Shown: one piece after another, positions 1 to 8,652 of the stretch
How the letters are laid out: each line of letters starts with the position of its first letter
Position numbering within the stretch: position 1 is the first letter of the stretch
The notes under the pieces: generated by a model
Database searches by the model: none
What the model was told of the DNA's origin: nothing
Seen by the model: only the letters and a program-made list of their open reading frames with translations
Translations under genes and position numbers: made by a program
Source: Marinobacter sediminum
GTDB taxonomy: Bacteria > Pseudomonadota > Gammaproteobacteria > Pseudomonadales > Oleiphilaceae
NCBI RefSeq assembly: GCF_016820575.1
Contig: NZ_JAEMQH010000001.1
Span: forward strand, 744,001-808,000
Direction of reading: 5' to 3'
DNA length: 64,000 bases

Positions 1-1013
1 TTCACCCCCAGTGATTCGAAGAAGGCCTCGGTCTTGGCGATGGCGGCTTCGGCTTTGTCCTCGGCACTGCCATCGCGAATGTTCCATACCCGCTCACCGT
101 ACTGGACCAGCTTGTCGAGCTTGGCTGACTTGCGCTCACGCAGCATGGACGGCAGCACGATAGCCAGGGTCTGGGCGTGATCCAGGTTGTGCAGGGCGGT
201 CAGCTCGTGGCCGAGCATGTGGGTGGCCCAATCCTGGGGGACACCGCTGCCAATCAGGCCGTTCAGGGCCAGTGTAGCGGTCCACATCATGCTTGCCCGA
301 ACCTGATAGTTTTCCGGCTCGGCCAGGGTCTGGGGACCAATTTCGACCAGGGTCTGCAGCAGGCCTTCGGCAAAGCGGTCCTGGACCGGGGCCTGGGCCG
401 GGTAGGTCAGGTACTGCTCGACCACGTGCACGAAGGCGTCAACCACGCCGTTGCCAACCTGGCGCAGGGGCAGGGTGTAGGTCTTGGTCGGGTCCAGTAT
501 CGAGAAGGCCGGGAACACGTGATTGCTGTGGAACGGCAGCTTGGCTTTCAGGGACTTGCGGGTAACCACGGCACCCTTGTTCATTTCCGAGCCGGTTGCC
601 GGCAGGGTCAGCACCGAGCCGAACGGCAGCGCCCGCTCAATGTTGCGGCCACCCTGGGTCAGGATCTCCCACTCATCGCCTTCGAACACAGAGGCGGCGG
701 CCACAAACTTGGTGCCGTCGATGACTGAGCCGCCGCCGACGGCCAACAGGTAATCCGCGCCCTGCTCACGCACCTGCGCCACGGCTTCCATCAGGGTTTC
801 GAAGCTCGGGTTCGGCTCGATGCCGCCAAACAGCGTCACCTGGCGCTCGCCCAGGGCTGCCGTGACTTCATCCAGGGTGCCGGTCCGACGCGCGCTTTCA
901 CCGCCAAACAACACCAGTACCCGTGCTTCGGCAGGTACCAGTTTGTTCAGATCGGCGATCTTGCCTTCACCGAATGCGATGTGCGTCGGATTGTAGAAAT
1001 CGAAACTGTTCAT
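1..1013 (-). CDS. yqhD: YqhD-type NADPH-dependent iron-containing alcohol dehydrogenase (3' end cut by window edge)
   Basis: A group III metal-dependent alcohol dehydrogenase that reduces short aldehydes to alcohols with NADPH, a cytoplasmic detoxification role in E. coli YqhD. Reading the minus strand from the ATG at 1013 gives MNSFDFYNPTHIAFGEGKI, then the cofactor-loop motif GGGSVIDGTKF and the metal-site region QDWATHMLGHELTALH followed by LDHAQTLAIVLPS. These are close to E. coli YqhD as remembered. The frame stays open to base 1, so about 50 C-terminal residues are missing. A palindromic operator lies directly upstream. Family and subtype are clear; the physiological aldehyde is not. 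Confidence 0.9.
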   Translation of the reverse strand, partial: MNSFDFYNPTHIAFGEGKIADLNKLVPAEARVLVLFGGESARRTGTLDEVTAALGERQVTLFGGIEPNPSFETLMEAVAQVREQGADYLLAVGGGSVIDGTKFVAAASVFEGDEWEILTQGGRNIERALPFGSVLTLPATGSEMNKGAVVTRKSLKAKLPFHSNHVFPAFSILDPTKTYTLPLRQVGNGVVDAFVHVVEQYLTYPAQAPVQDRFAEGLLQTLVEIGPQTLAEPENYQVRASMMWTATLALNGLIGSGVPQDWATHMLGHELTALHNLDHAQTLAIVLPSMLRERKSAKLDKLVQYGERVWNIRDGSAEDKAEAAIAKTEAFFESLGV

Positions 1014-1063
1014 CGGCTGCTGCCCCAGTGTTGTTTCAAAGAAGGCCGCATCCTAGTTTCAAT

Positions 1064-1078
1064 TAGACCGGTCGTCTA
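1064..1078. promoter_or_regulatory. Palindromic TetR-type operator upstream of yqhD
   Basis: TAGACCGGTCGTCTA has TAGAC half-sites around a CGGTC centre. It resembles the NemR box (TAGACC-N4-GGTCTA), which controls reactive-aldehyde defence genes in E. coli. It lies 51 bp ahead of the yqhD start and just downstream of the neighbouring deacetylase stop codon, so it probably overlaps the yqhD promoter. No cognate TetR gene is adjacent within the window. Confidence 0.5.
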
Positions 1079-1082
1079 GTAG

Positions 1083-2117
1083 TCATTCCTGCGTATGTTC
1101 AAAGCCTTGCAAGACATTGACTGCGTTGACGCCAATGGCCTCGACATCGTAACCGCCCTCCATGGTGAACACCGTCGGCAGGCCCAGCTGGGCGATGCGC
1201 TGACCGAGGGTGAGGTAATCGGAGGATTTCAGCTTGAAGAAGGAGATTGGGTCGTCCTCAAAGGTATCCACGCCCAGGGCGACCACCAGCGCGTCTGGCT
1301 GGTACTCGCCGATCCGCTGACACGCGGTTTCCAGGCCCTGGCTCCAGACACTGTACGGGGTACCCGGCGAGTAGACGAGGTTGAGGTTGTAACCTTCACC
1401 GGCACCCTCCCCGGTTTCATCTTCAAAACCCAGGAAATGCGGGAAGACCAGATCCGGATCGCCGTGCAGGCTTAAGGTCAGAACGTCCTGGCGCTGGTAG
1501 AAAATGGCCTGGGTACCGTTGCCGTGATGGAAGTCGACATCAAGAACCGCAATCCGTTTGGCGCCCTGGTCCCGGAAGGCTTGGGCCACAATGGCAGCGT
1601 TGTTGAAGAAACAGTATCCGCCAAACAGATCGGCGTGGGCATGGTGTCCGGGGGGCCGGCACAGGGCAAACGCGGCCCGCTCACCACCGGCGACCAGCTT
1701 CTGCGCAGTCAGGGCGACGTTGGCCGAGGTGCAGGCAGCCTCCCAGGTGCCATCGGAGATCGAGGTTTCGGCGGCAAAACTGTAGTACCCGAGACGGCCA
1801 TCGATGTCTTTGGGCACCCGGGCCCGCATTCCGCGACCGCACCAGACTGCAGGAATGGCCTCGCCCGGCTTGTCGGCGTCCAGCCAGTCTTGCCAACAGC
1901 GTGCCAGGAACTCGACGTAATCGGCGCTATGTACCCGTTTCACGGGCTCGAGGCCAAACTCGTCCGGTTCCAGAACCTCGCCGAGCCCCTGGGCCTTGAC
2001 CCTTGCCAGGATGGTGTTGGCGCGGGATGGCTTTTCGTGGGGCTCGATGAGCAGGCCACCGTCCAGCTCGGTTTTGACCGAGCGGCGGCTATGGAGAGGA
2101 GAGAAAACAGTTTTCAT
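1083..2117 (-). CDS. Histone deacetylase-family acetylpolyamine amidohydrolase
   Basis: A zinc amidohydrolase of the arginase/deacetylase fold, 344 residues, that in Pseudomonas (AphA/AphB) removes acetyl groups from acetylated polyamines. Visible motifs are RPPGHHAHADLFGGY with the catalytic His pair (about residue 158), DVDFHHGNGTQ with zinc ligands (about 193-202), ALGVDTFEDDP and the C-terminal EGGYD. The start was set at the ATG giving MKTVFSPLHSRRSVKTEL, which matches the family N-terminus; 14 codons of open frame upstream were excluded. It lies between yqhD, same strand, and a divergent lipoprotein hydrolase. Polyamine specificity is inferred from N-terminal and length similarity to AphA-type proteins. 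Confidence 0.85.
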   Translation of the reverse strand: MKTVFSPLHSRRSVKTELDGGLLIEPHEKPSRANTILARVKAQGLGEVLEPDEFGLEPVKRVHSADYVEFLARCWQDWLDADKPGEAIPAVWCGRGMRARVPKDIDGRLGYYSFAAETSISDGTWEAACTSANVALTAQKLVAGGERAAFALCRPPGHHAHADLFGGYCFFNNAAIVAQAFRDQGAKRIAVLDVDFHHGNGTQAIFYQRQDVLTLSLHGDPDLVFPHFLGFEDETGEGAGEGYNLNLVYSPGTPYSVWSQGLETACQRIGEYQPDALVVALGVDTFEDDPISFFKLKSSDYLTLGQRIAQLGLPTVFTMEGGYDVEAIGVNAVNVLQGFEHTQE

Positions 2118-2396
2118 GGGCCTCGCGTTCCACAGTGAATGATGCCCTGACTGTGGCACATGGGCGATGGCGGCTCAAATCAAGGTTTTTCAATCCGTTA
2201 TTGGTGACTCCTGAGGTTGCTCGGCATCCTATGGCGTTTTTGCCTTCGCCACTGGCGCGAAATGGCGCCTTTGCTTTTTGGGCCAGGCTGGAGGCCTCCG
2301 GGAACCGAAGCTGCGGGTTTGCCGTGGAACAATGACAACAATAATCGTCGTTATCCGGAAACTAGCTGTCGGTAATGACGCTCAGGAGAACAAAAA

Positions 2397-4310
2397 ATGC
2401 GTGGTTACCCGTTTCTGTTGTCGTTGCTGTTTCTCTTCACGTTGAGCGGTTGCATAGGTGGTGGTTCCGGCGGTTCGGACGACGCCACTGTTGAGCAGGA
2501 AAACCAGAACGACGATTCCGATCCTATTCTGGGGGATTGTGAGATCCCGTTGCCACCAGAGGTGCGTCAGTACACCTTGGACAGCCCGCTGCCCAACAGT
2601 TTTGATCGGGATCGCACAGATGATGCCACCGAGGCCGATGTAACCCGGTTCCATGTGGCGGTGATGCTGCCCGAGCGCTGTGCCGAGGATCGCTTCCCGG
2701 TGGTGATAGAGAGTCACGGTTACAGTGGCAGTCTGGATTCCGAGATTGACGAAGATGGCTCAGTGGCTTCCGACACGCCCCATTTCCCGGCCATTGATGA
2801 ACTCTTCGCCACGCTGCCACGCCACGGCTATGTCGGGGTCTCGTTTGATGAGCGCGGCCACGGCAATTCGACGCCGCAAAACGGTGGCGGCTATGCCCGT
2901 ATCATCGCTCCCCGGGCCGAGACCCAGGATGCCCGTTACTTGCTGGACTGGCTCTACGAACAGGCCCCGAGTCTGCATATCGAGCGGCAAGACGATACCG
3001 GAGTAGTCCGTGATATCAACGCGGGTCTGATCGGTTACAGCTACGGTGGCGGCTACCAGTTTGGCTTGTCGCAGCTGGATGACCGGATCGACACCATCGT
3101 ACCGAACGGCACCTGGCACAGCCTGCTCTACAGTTTGCTGCCTGGCGATGCCGTGAAACGTTCGTTTACGGGCCTGCTCTGTCTACTGGCCGAAACCGGG
3201 AACACCGTTAACACACCAGCGGTGGCTCGGATGTGCGAGCTGATGGGCCCGGCCAGTCTTCAAGCCAACCTGATTCGGACCCGGGCTGATCTGATCGGCG
3301 CCATGGAAGCGGACGGTTACACCGAAGCTGAGGTGGTCGAACTGTTTGATCGTCATACCCGCCATCTGCAGCGCTCGGCCGAGCAAGGTCAGCCTTGGTG
3401 TCAGCCGGGAGAACTTGGTTGCTCGTCCAACGGTGACGCTTTTGTGCCGCGCTCGGTGCCCACCCTGTTACTGCAGGGCAACCGGGACGTGCTGTTCAAC
3501 CTGACCGATGCCTACTGGAACTGGGCTTACTTTAAGCGGGCTGCGGGCGAGGGTGTGCCGGTGTCGATTCTGTCCACCGAAGGCGGACACATGAACCCGT
3601 TGGCCAATCAGATCGAGGGCAGTGCCAACTGTGGTGGTCTGATAGGCACCGACCTGATCCTGAGCTGGTTCGATTTTCACCTCAAGGGCGAGGAGTCCAA
3701 TGCCTATCGGAGCATTCCATCGGTGTGTATTTCTGTGGCTGACACCCAGAACGCGGATAGCGCTGAACCGGCTGGACTGGTGCTCGAGGACTTTCCGGTC
3801 GGCTCGCAGCGGAACAAGGTCGGTGGCGTCGCGGCTCGAGTGGACTCGAGCGAGGTGAGCCGACCGGTAGCCGATTCACCCCCAACCTTTGTGCCTGTGC
3901 ATACGGTGACTGGTGATAGCGAGATTCTGGCGGGCATACCGCGGATCGATGAGGTGACGGTGGCCAATACCGCACTGCCCGGTACCGTCACGCCGGTGGC
4001 TTATCTCGGTATCGGAATTCAGCGGGGCAGTGACCTGATCCTGGTGGACGATCAGGTCACGTCGCTGCTGGAAGGTACGCACAGGTCCAATCCCAATATA
4101 GGTGAATCGGGTGTGCTGCTGGCCGGTGTTGGTGAGCAGCTTCAGCCCGGCGATGAGGTTGGCCTGCTGGTCTATTCCAGCCATGTCCAATACACCGCGG
4201 TCAGCAATCCATTGGCAGTCGACGGCAACAACCGGTTCGATCTGACGATCAAGGGTCTGGAGTTGCCCATACTGGATCTGTCCCGGCACCCCACCGCGCG
4301 TCTGCAATAA
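2397..4310 (+). CDS. Lipoprotein alpha/beta hydrolase
   Basis: A 637-residue secreted lipoprotein. The N-terminus is a signal peptide ending in the lipobox LSGC (Cys19), followed by a Gly/Ser stretch and an acidic linker. An alpha/beta-hydrolase domain follows, with SHGYSG (about residue 106, oxyanion region) and the nucleophile elbow GYSYGGGY (Ser215). Late in that domain, a His-containing segment GGHMNPLANQIEG could supply the catalytic His. The C-terminal 150 residues look like an accessory beta domain. AGGAGA precedes the ATG. It probably cleaves an ester or amide at the cell envelope; the substrate is unknown. The 279 bp between it and the divergent deacetylase show no gene. Confidence 0.75.
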   Translation: MRGYPFLLSLLFLFTLSGCIGGGSGGSDDATVEQENQNDDSDPILGDCEIPLPPEVRQYTLDSPLPNSFDRDRTDDATEADVTRFHVAVMLPERCAEDRFPVVIESHGYSGSLDSEIDEDGSVASDTPHFPAIDELFATLPRHGYVGVSFDERGHGNSTPQNGGGYARIIAPRAETQDARYLLDWLYEQAPSLHIERQDDTGVVRDINAGLIGYSYGGGYQFGLSQLDDRIDTIVPNGTWHSLLYSLLPGDAVKRSFTGLLCLLAETGNTVNTPAVARMCELMGPASLQANLIRTRADLIGAMEADGYTEAEVVELFDRHTRHLQRSAEQGQPWCQPGELGCSSNGDAFVPRSVPTLLLQGNRDVLFNLTDAYWNWAYFKRAAGEGVPVSILSTEGGHMNPLANQIEGSANCGGLIGTDLILSWFDFHLKGEESNAYRSIPSVCISVADTQNADSAEPAGLVLEDFPVGSQRNKVGGVAARVDSSEVSRPVADSPPTFVPVHTVTGDSEILAGIPRIDEVTVANTALPGTVTPVAYLGIGIQRGSDLILVDDQVTSLLEGTHRSNPNIGESGVLLAGVGEQLQPGDEVGLLVYSSHVQYTAVSNPLAVDGNNRFDLTIKGLELPILDLSRHPTARLQ

Positions 4311-4387
4311 CGGCGTTCGGGGTTTGTTCCTCTGGCGAGCGATGGGCTATGGTTGATAGTCCATCACTTCCTGAAGAGGATCCAACC

Positions 4388-4438
4388 ATGGCCAAATACC
4401 CGCGGGACGTCCTGTTCAACGACGGCCGCCACGGCTGA
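4388..4438 (+). CDS. Possible 16-residue leader peptide ahead of the SGNH hydrolase
   Basis: ATG with a good Shine-Dalgarno (GAAGAGGA, 4374-4381) encodes MAKYPRDVLFNDGRHG and stops at TGA. It is in the same frame as the SGNH hydrolase, whose GTG begins 12 bp after this stop, just behind a run of eight C. The hydrolase itself lacks an evident ribosome-binding site. It could be a coupled leader peptide, or a former N-terminus cut off by a nonsense change. An inverted repeat GATGGGCTAT/ATAGTCCATC lies just upstream (about 4339-4365). Confidence 0.3.
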   Translation: MAKYPRDVLFNDGRHG

Positions 4439-4450
4439 GCACCCCCCCCA

Positions 4451-5167
4451 GTGCTGTATCCGCTGTCCACGCTCACCCTTGGCCCGCTGCTGATTGGTCA
4501 GGGCCGGTATGTGCGTAGGGTAACGCCCCGGCTGCCAGAGCCTGAGGGGGAGCGGCGCGGGCTCAGTGGCACCGGGCCGGATCTTCGATTACTGATTCTG
4601 GGCGATTCCGCGGCCGCCGGTGTGGGTGTGGAGCACCAGGGCGAAGCATTGTCCGGGCGCCTGGCCTCAAGGCTGGGCCAGCAGTTCCGGCTGCACTGGA
4701 CGCTGGAAGCTGAAACCGGACGTACTTCCGCTGATGTGCTGGCGGCGTTGGCTCAGGTGCCGGACGACAGCTTTGATATGGTATTGGTGTCGGTCGGGGT
4801 CAACGACGTTACCGGGCGCACCGGCGATCGCCAGTGGCTCAAACATCTGGGTGAGTTGTCGGCACAACTTGCCCAGCGATTCGGCGCACGTCACATCCTG
4901 TTCACCGCAATTCCCCCCATGCATTGGTTTCCCGCCTTGCCGCAGCCCCTGCGCTGGTATCTGGGGCTGCGGGCCCGGCAGTTGAATGCTTTGCTGGAGG
5001 CCTTCTGTGGCGATACCGCCGGTGCCCATTTCCTGTCCGTGACCTATCCGCTGGAGCCGGCGGCGATGGCTGCCGATGGCTTTCATCCGGGCCGGGACGC
5101 CTACGGAGTCTGGGCTGAGCATGCCGCCGGCGTTATTTGTGAACTGGCGCCCACAACGGCCCGGTAA
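4451..5167 (+). CDS. SGNH/GDSL-family hydrolase
   Basis: A 238-residue serine esterase or lipase of the SGNH fold. Block I is LLILGDSAAAGVGV (Ser53), block III holds VSVGVNDVTG, and block V is the C-terminal DGFHP with the catalytic Asp and His. The N-terminal segment GQGRYVRRVTPRLPEP is typical of this subgroup, in which an N-terminal hydrophobic stretch precedes the domain. The start is GTG without a clear ribosome-binding site. It is followed after 93 bp by a flavin monooxygenase on the same strand. Together with that enzyme it could hydrolyse esters made by Baeyer-Villiger oxidation, but that pairing is inference. Confidence 0.8.
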   Translation: MLYPLSTLTLGPLLIGQGRYVRRVTPRLPEPEGERRGLSGTGPDLRLLILGDSAAAGVGVEHQGEALSGRLASRLGQQFRLHWTLEAETGRTSADVLAALAQVPDDSFDMVLVSVGVNDVTGRTGDRQWLKHLGELSAQLAQRFGARHILFTAIPPMHWFPALPQPLRWYLGLRARQLNALLEAFCGDTAGAHFLSVTYPLEPAAMAADGFHPGRDAYGVWAEHAAGVICELAPTTAR

Positions 5168-5260
5168 GACCAGCTTCGCGCATTCCCCAGGCTGACCGCG
5201 TGGGTTATCTTGGTTCCATACCTGTCATCACAAGAACAAAATGGAATCGAGAGACCGGTC

Positions 5261-6787
5261 ATGAGTGCACACCATTTCGATGTTCTGATCGTTGGCGCCG
5301 GGGTATCCGGCATTGGCATGGCCTGTCACCTCGGCCAACAATGTCCGGGCAAATCCTTTGCCATTCTGGAGCGGCGCCAGTCGCTGGGCGGCACCTGGGA
5401 CCTGTTCCGTTACCCGGGTATCCGGTCTGATTCCGACATGTTCACCTTTGGCTACCGCTTCCGGCCCTGGGTTGGCGGCAAGGTGCTGGCCGATGGTGCA
5501 TCGATCAAGAACTACCTGCGCGAGACCGCACAGGCATTCGATGTTGAACGTCACATCCGCTATGGCCAGGCGGTCAAAACCGCAGACTGGTCAAGCTCGA
5601 ACAAGTGCTGGACTCTGACCGTCGACAACGAGGCGACGGGCGAAACGGACACCTACACCGCCGGGTTCCTGGTCGGCTGCACTGGTTATTACAACTATGA
5701 CCACGGTTACCAGCCGGATTTTCCGGGCGAGAGCGACTTTCAGGGCCAGATCGTGCATCCGCAACAGTGGCCTGAGGAGCTGGACTACGCCGACAAGAAC
5801 ATTGTGGTGATCGGCAGTGGCGCCACTGCCATCACCCTGGTGCCCACACTGGCGGAACAGGCGGCTCACGTCACCATGCTGCAGCGTTCGCCAAGCTACC
5901 TGATGCCGCTGCCGTCGACCGACAAACTCGCCCTGCTCGTGCAACGATTACTGCCTGAAAAACTGGCCTACAAGCTGATACGTGCCCGCAACATAGCCAT
6001 TTCCCGTTTTCTGTATCTGCGCTCGCGAAAGAGTCCCAAGTTGATGCGCCGGTTGTTCCTGCGCATCATCCGGCGTCGGCTCGGTGACAACGCCGACATG
6101 CGTCATTTCACGCCGGACTACAATCCATGGGATCAGCGCCTGTGTGTCGTCAAGGATGGCGATCTGTTCACCGCCCTGAAAGCGGGCAGGGCCTCCATGG
6201 CCACCGATCACATTGACCGGTTCACCGCCAATGGCATTCGCCTGAAGTCCGGAAAGACGCTGGCGGCCGATATCATCATTCCGGCGACCGGACTGGATAT
6301 CCAGATGCTCGGAGGCATTCGGCCCCGTGTCGATGGTCAGGATGTGGTGTTAAAGGACAAGGTCATCTACAAAAACGTGATGGTGGAAGGCCTGCCCAAC
6401 GCCGGCATGATTTTCGGGTACACCAATAGCTCCTGGACCCTGAAAGTGGATATTGCCGCTGAGTACCTGTGCCGGCTGATGAATCTGATGGACCAGCGCG
6501 GGTATCAGACGGTGTTGGCCCGGGATACCGAGGGTAGCCGGAGCGACACCACGGTGCTGGGTTCGCTCGACGCCGGCTACGTCAGACGGGCCGCGGACCG
6601 GTTGCCTCGCCAGGGTACCCATGGCCCCTGGAAGGCCTCCCAGAATTACCTCGAAGACGTGAAAATCCTGCGTTTCGATCCGATTGAGGACGGCTACCTG
6701 GAATTCGACGGGGTTCGTACCCCCGCCAGGACGGGAGGGGGCCGAGGTTTCTTGCGGCCCTTGCGCTCCGGCTTGTTCGGATCCTGA
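5261..6787 (+). CDS. Flavin-containing (Baeyer-Villiger-type) monooxygenase
   Basis: A 508-residue class B flavoprotein monooxygenase using FAD and NADPH to insert oxygen into ketones or heteroatom substrates. The FAD Rossmann motif VLIVGAGVSGIGMA is at the N-terminus, GGTWDLFRYPGIRSDSDM follows as in BVMOs, and the NADPH motif VVIGSGATAITL is near residue 184. The start was placed at the ATG giving MSAHHFDVLIVGAG, preceded by a GAGA-type ribosome-binding site; 17 upstream open codons were excluded. It follows the SGNH hydrolase on the same strand. It differs from the second monooxygenase at 16.4 kb. Natural substrate unknown. Confidence 0.85.
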   Translation: MSAHHFDVLIVGAGVSGIGMACHLGQQCPGKSFAILERRQSLGGTWDLFRYPGIRSDSDMFTFGYRFRPWVGGKVLADGASIKNYLRETAQAFDVERHIRYGQAVKTADWSSSNKCWTLTVDNEATGETDTYTAGFLVGCTGYYNYDHGYQPDFPGESDFQGQIVHPQQWPEELDYADKNIVVIGSGATAITLVPTLAEQAAHVTMLQRSPSYLMPLPSTDKLALLVQRLLPEKLAYKLIRARNIAISRFLYLRSRKSPKLMRRLFLRIIRRRLGDNADMRHFTPDYNPWDQRLCVVKDGDLFTALKAGRASMATDHIDRFTANGIRLKSGKTLAADIIIPATGLDIQMLGGIRPRVDGQDVVLKDKVIYKNVMVEGLPNAGMIFGYTNSSWTLKVDIAAEYLCRLMNLMDQRGYQTVLARDTEGSRSDTTVLGSLDAGYVRRAADRLPRQGTHGPWKASQNYLEDVKILRFDPIEDGYLEFDGVRTPARTGGGRGFLRPLRSGLFGS

Positions 6788-6867
6788 TGCCAGCCCTTTG
6801 TTGATCGCCGTCATCCCGGATTCTGGTCTAGTATGGGAGCTGCACTCGACGGATAAGGATACTGGTT

Positions 6868-7323
6868 ATGACTAAGTTAAGAATGCTCGCCGTGGCCCTG
6901 CTGACGCTCTGCCTCGCCGGTCTGGCGCAGGCTGCAGACGGACTCATTGTAGTCAAGAGCAACCACAGCGTGGCCGCGACCGCGGATAAACTGGAGTCGG
7001 TGCTGGGCGAGAAGGGGATGACGGTATTCAACCGCATCGATCATGCCGCGGGAGCCGAATCAGTAGGTGAGCAACTGCGTCCCACCGAACTGGTGATCTT
7101 CGGCAACCCGAAAGTTGGCACCCCGTTGATGCGCTGCAGCCAGAGTGTGGCGGTCGATCTGCCGCAGAAAGCATTGGTCTGGGAGGATGAAGGTGGACAG
7201 GTCTGGCTTGGCTACAATGACCCGGCCTACCTGAAGGCCCGTCATGGCCTGGATGATTGCGACAAGGTGCTGGATAAGGTCAGCAAAGCCTTGGCCAATT
7301 TCGCTCAGGCGGCGACTCGCTGA
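6868..7323 (+). CDS. Secreted DUF302 protein
   Basis: A 151-residue protein with a signal peptide (hydrophobic stretch to about LAQAADG) and one DUF302 domain. The domain is recognised by the pattern KSNHSVAATADKLESVL, then FNRIDHAAGAESVG, LVIFGNPKVGTPLM and VWLGYNDPAYL. The DUF302 fold forms periplasmic dimers; its biochemical role is not settled. It stands alone between the monooxygenase and an LpxL-type acyltransferase, with its own leader region. Confidence 0.85.
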   Translation: MTKLRMLAVALLTLCLAGLAQAADGLIVVKSNHSVAATADKLESVLGEKGMTVFNRIDHAAGAESVGEQLRPTELVIFGNPKVGTPLMRCSQSVAVDLPQKALVWEDEGGQVWLGYNDPAYLKARHGLDDCDKVLDKVSKALANFAQAATR

Positions 7324-7438
7324 CCCCGGTAGTCCGCTTGTCCCTATTATAAAAAAAACAGTTACCTAAAACATATACTAAAGGCGCTGCCGGTGTGTCA
7401 GGCTGCCTTTCTTATATCTGGGTAACGGTAACTGTTGT

Positions 7439-8359
7439 ATGGCTTCTCGCGGCAAGAAAGCAAATCGCCCTCTCTGGCACCCGTCGTTTTGGGGCTCATG
7501 GTTTCTGGTGTTTGTGCTCTGGTTGCTGTCGTTTTTGCCGATGGCAGCCAAGCAGCGCTTTGGTAGCTGGCTGGGGCGGTTACTGGCCCGAAAACTGAAA
7601 TCTCGGGCCAGGGTTGTCGATGCCAACCTGGCGGCCTGTATGCCGGGGCTGAGCGAAGATGCCCGAGCTGAGCTATTGGAAGACACCTTCGTGGCGTCGG
7701 CGCGTGGCTTTCTGGAAAGCACCCATGCCTGGTGGCGCAATATGGAACCTTACTGCGCGTCAGCGTCGGTGTCCGGCACCGAGCATCTGGAAGAAGCCAA
7801 GGCGCGCGGCCAGGGCGTGTTGCTGATCGGTGGCCACTACAGCATTTTCGACTTCGCCTTGCCCCTGATTGCCTGTCATCTGAACAAGCCCGGCTACATG
7901 TATCGTCCCAATAACAACCCGGTCATCGATCGGATGATAGAACGGGGTCGTCGCCGCCATTTCAATATCCGGCCGTTCACCAAGCGCAAGCTGAGGCCTA
8001 TGCTTTCGTACCTGAAAGAGGGCGGTCAGATCTGGTTCGCCTGCGACCAGGATTTTGGCAAGAAATCCGAATTGTTTGCGCCGTTTTTCGGGGTCAACGC
8101 CGGTTGCATTACCTCGCCCAGCTACATCGCCCGGGAATCTGGCGCGGCGGTTATCTGCGTCAGCCACCTACGGATGCCTGACGGCCGTTATCGGGTAGTG
8201 TTTTCGCCCATCCAGCAAGGCTTTGGGGAAGATCCACAACAGGATGCCGAAACCTGGAATCGCTTTATCGAAAACACCATTCGTGAGCAGCCGGACCAAT
8301 ACCTGTGGCTGCACAAGCGTTTCAAAACCCGCCCAGAGGGCGCAGCCAGCATCTACTGA
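7439..8359 (+). CDS. lpxL: LpxL/HtrB-type lipid A late acyltransferase
   Basis: A 306-residue inner-membrane acyltransferase of the LpxL/LpxM family, which adds secondary acyl chains to the lipid A precursor. An N-terminal membrane segment (about residues 20-37, WFLVFVLWLLSFLP) precedes the catalytic motif GGHYSIFDFAL with the HX4D pair His133 and Asp138. FACDQDFGKKS and the C-terminal YLWLHKRFKTRPEG are typical family signatures. No other lipid A gene is next to it. The position of acylation cannot be told from sequence alone. Confidence 0.9.
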   Translation: MASRGKKANRPLWHPSFWGSWFLVFVLWLLSFLPMAAKQRFGSWLGRLLARKLKSRARVVDANLAACMPGLSEDARAELLEDTFVASARGFLESTHAWWRNMEPYCASASVSGTEHLEEAKARGQGVLLIGGHYSIFDFALPLIACHLNKPGYMYRPNNNPVIDRMIERGRRRHFNIRPFTKRKLRPMLSYLKEGGQIWFACDQDFGKKSELFAPFFGVNAGCITSPSYIARESGAAVICVSHLRMPDGRYRVVFSPIQQGFGEDPQQDAETWNRFIENTIREQPDQYLWLHKRFKTRPEGAASIY

Positions 8360-8652
8360 ATCCGCCAGAACCAACATGTGTAAAGGGACCCGCCATGGCG
8401 CGGGCCCTGCTGCAAACACCTATGGCTAATTGTCCGGGGCTCTGTTACTGTGCCCGCATCCTGCCTCTAGGGATTCCGCAATTTCCGGCGTAACGCCGTC
8501 ATGCGAACCATCCATACGACCTGTCAGAGGACGTCACCCCGTTAACGGCGCGTGACTGTAGTCGTCTTTTTCTCCATGCCTGTGCATGGTACCTGCCCGC
8601 ATTCGCCGACAACGGTGTTCGTGGAGGCAGAACAATCAAGAGTTGATCCAAT

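Noticed and set aside
8387-8420. A terminator after the lipid A acyltransferase (GGGACCCGC ... GCGGGCCC)
   Set aside because: The hairpin needs a bulge, has a small loop and no T-run, so it was not listed.
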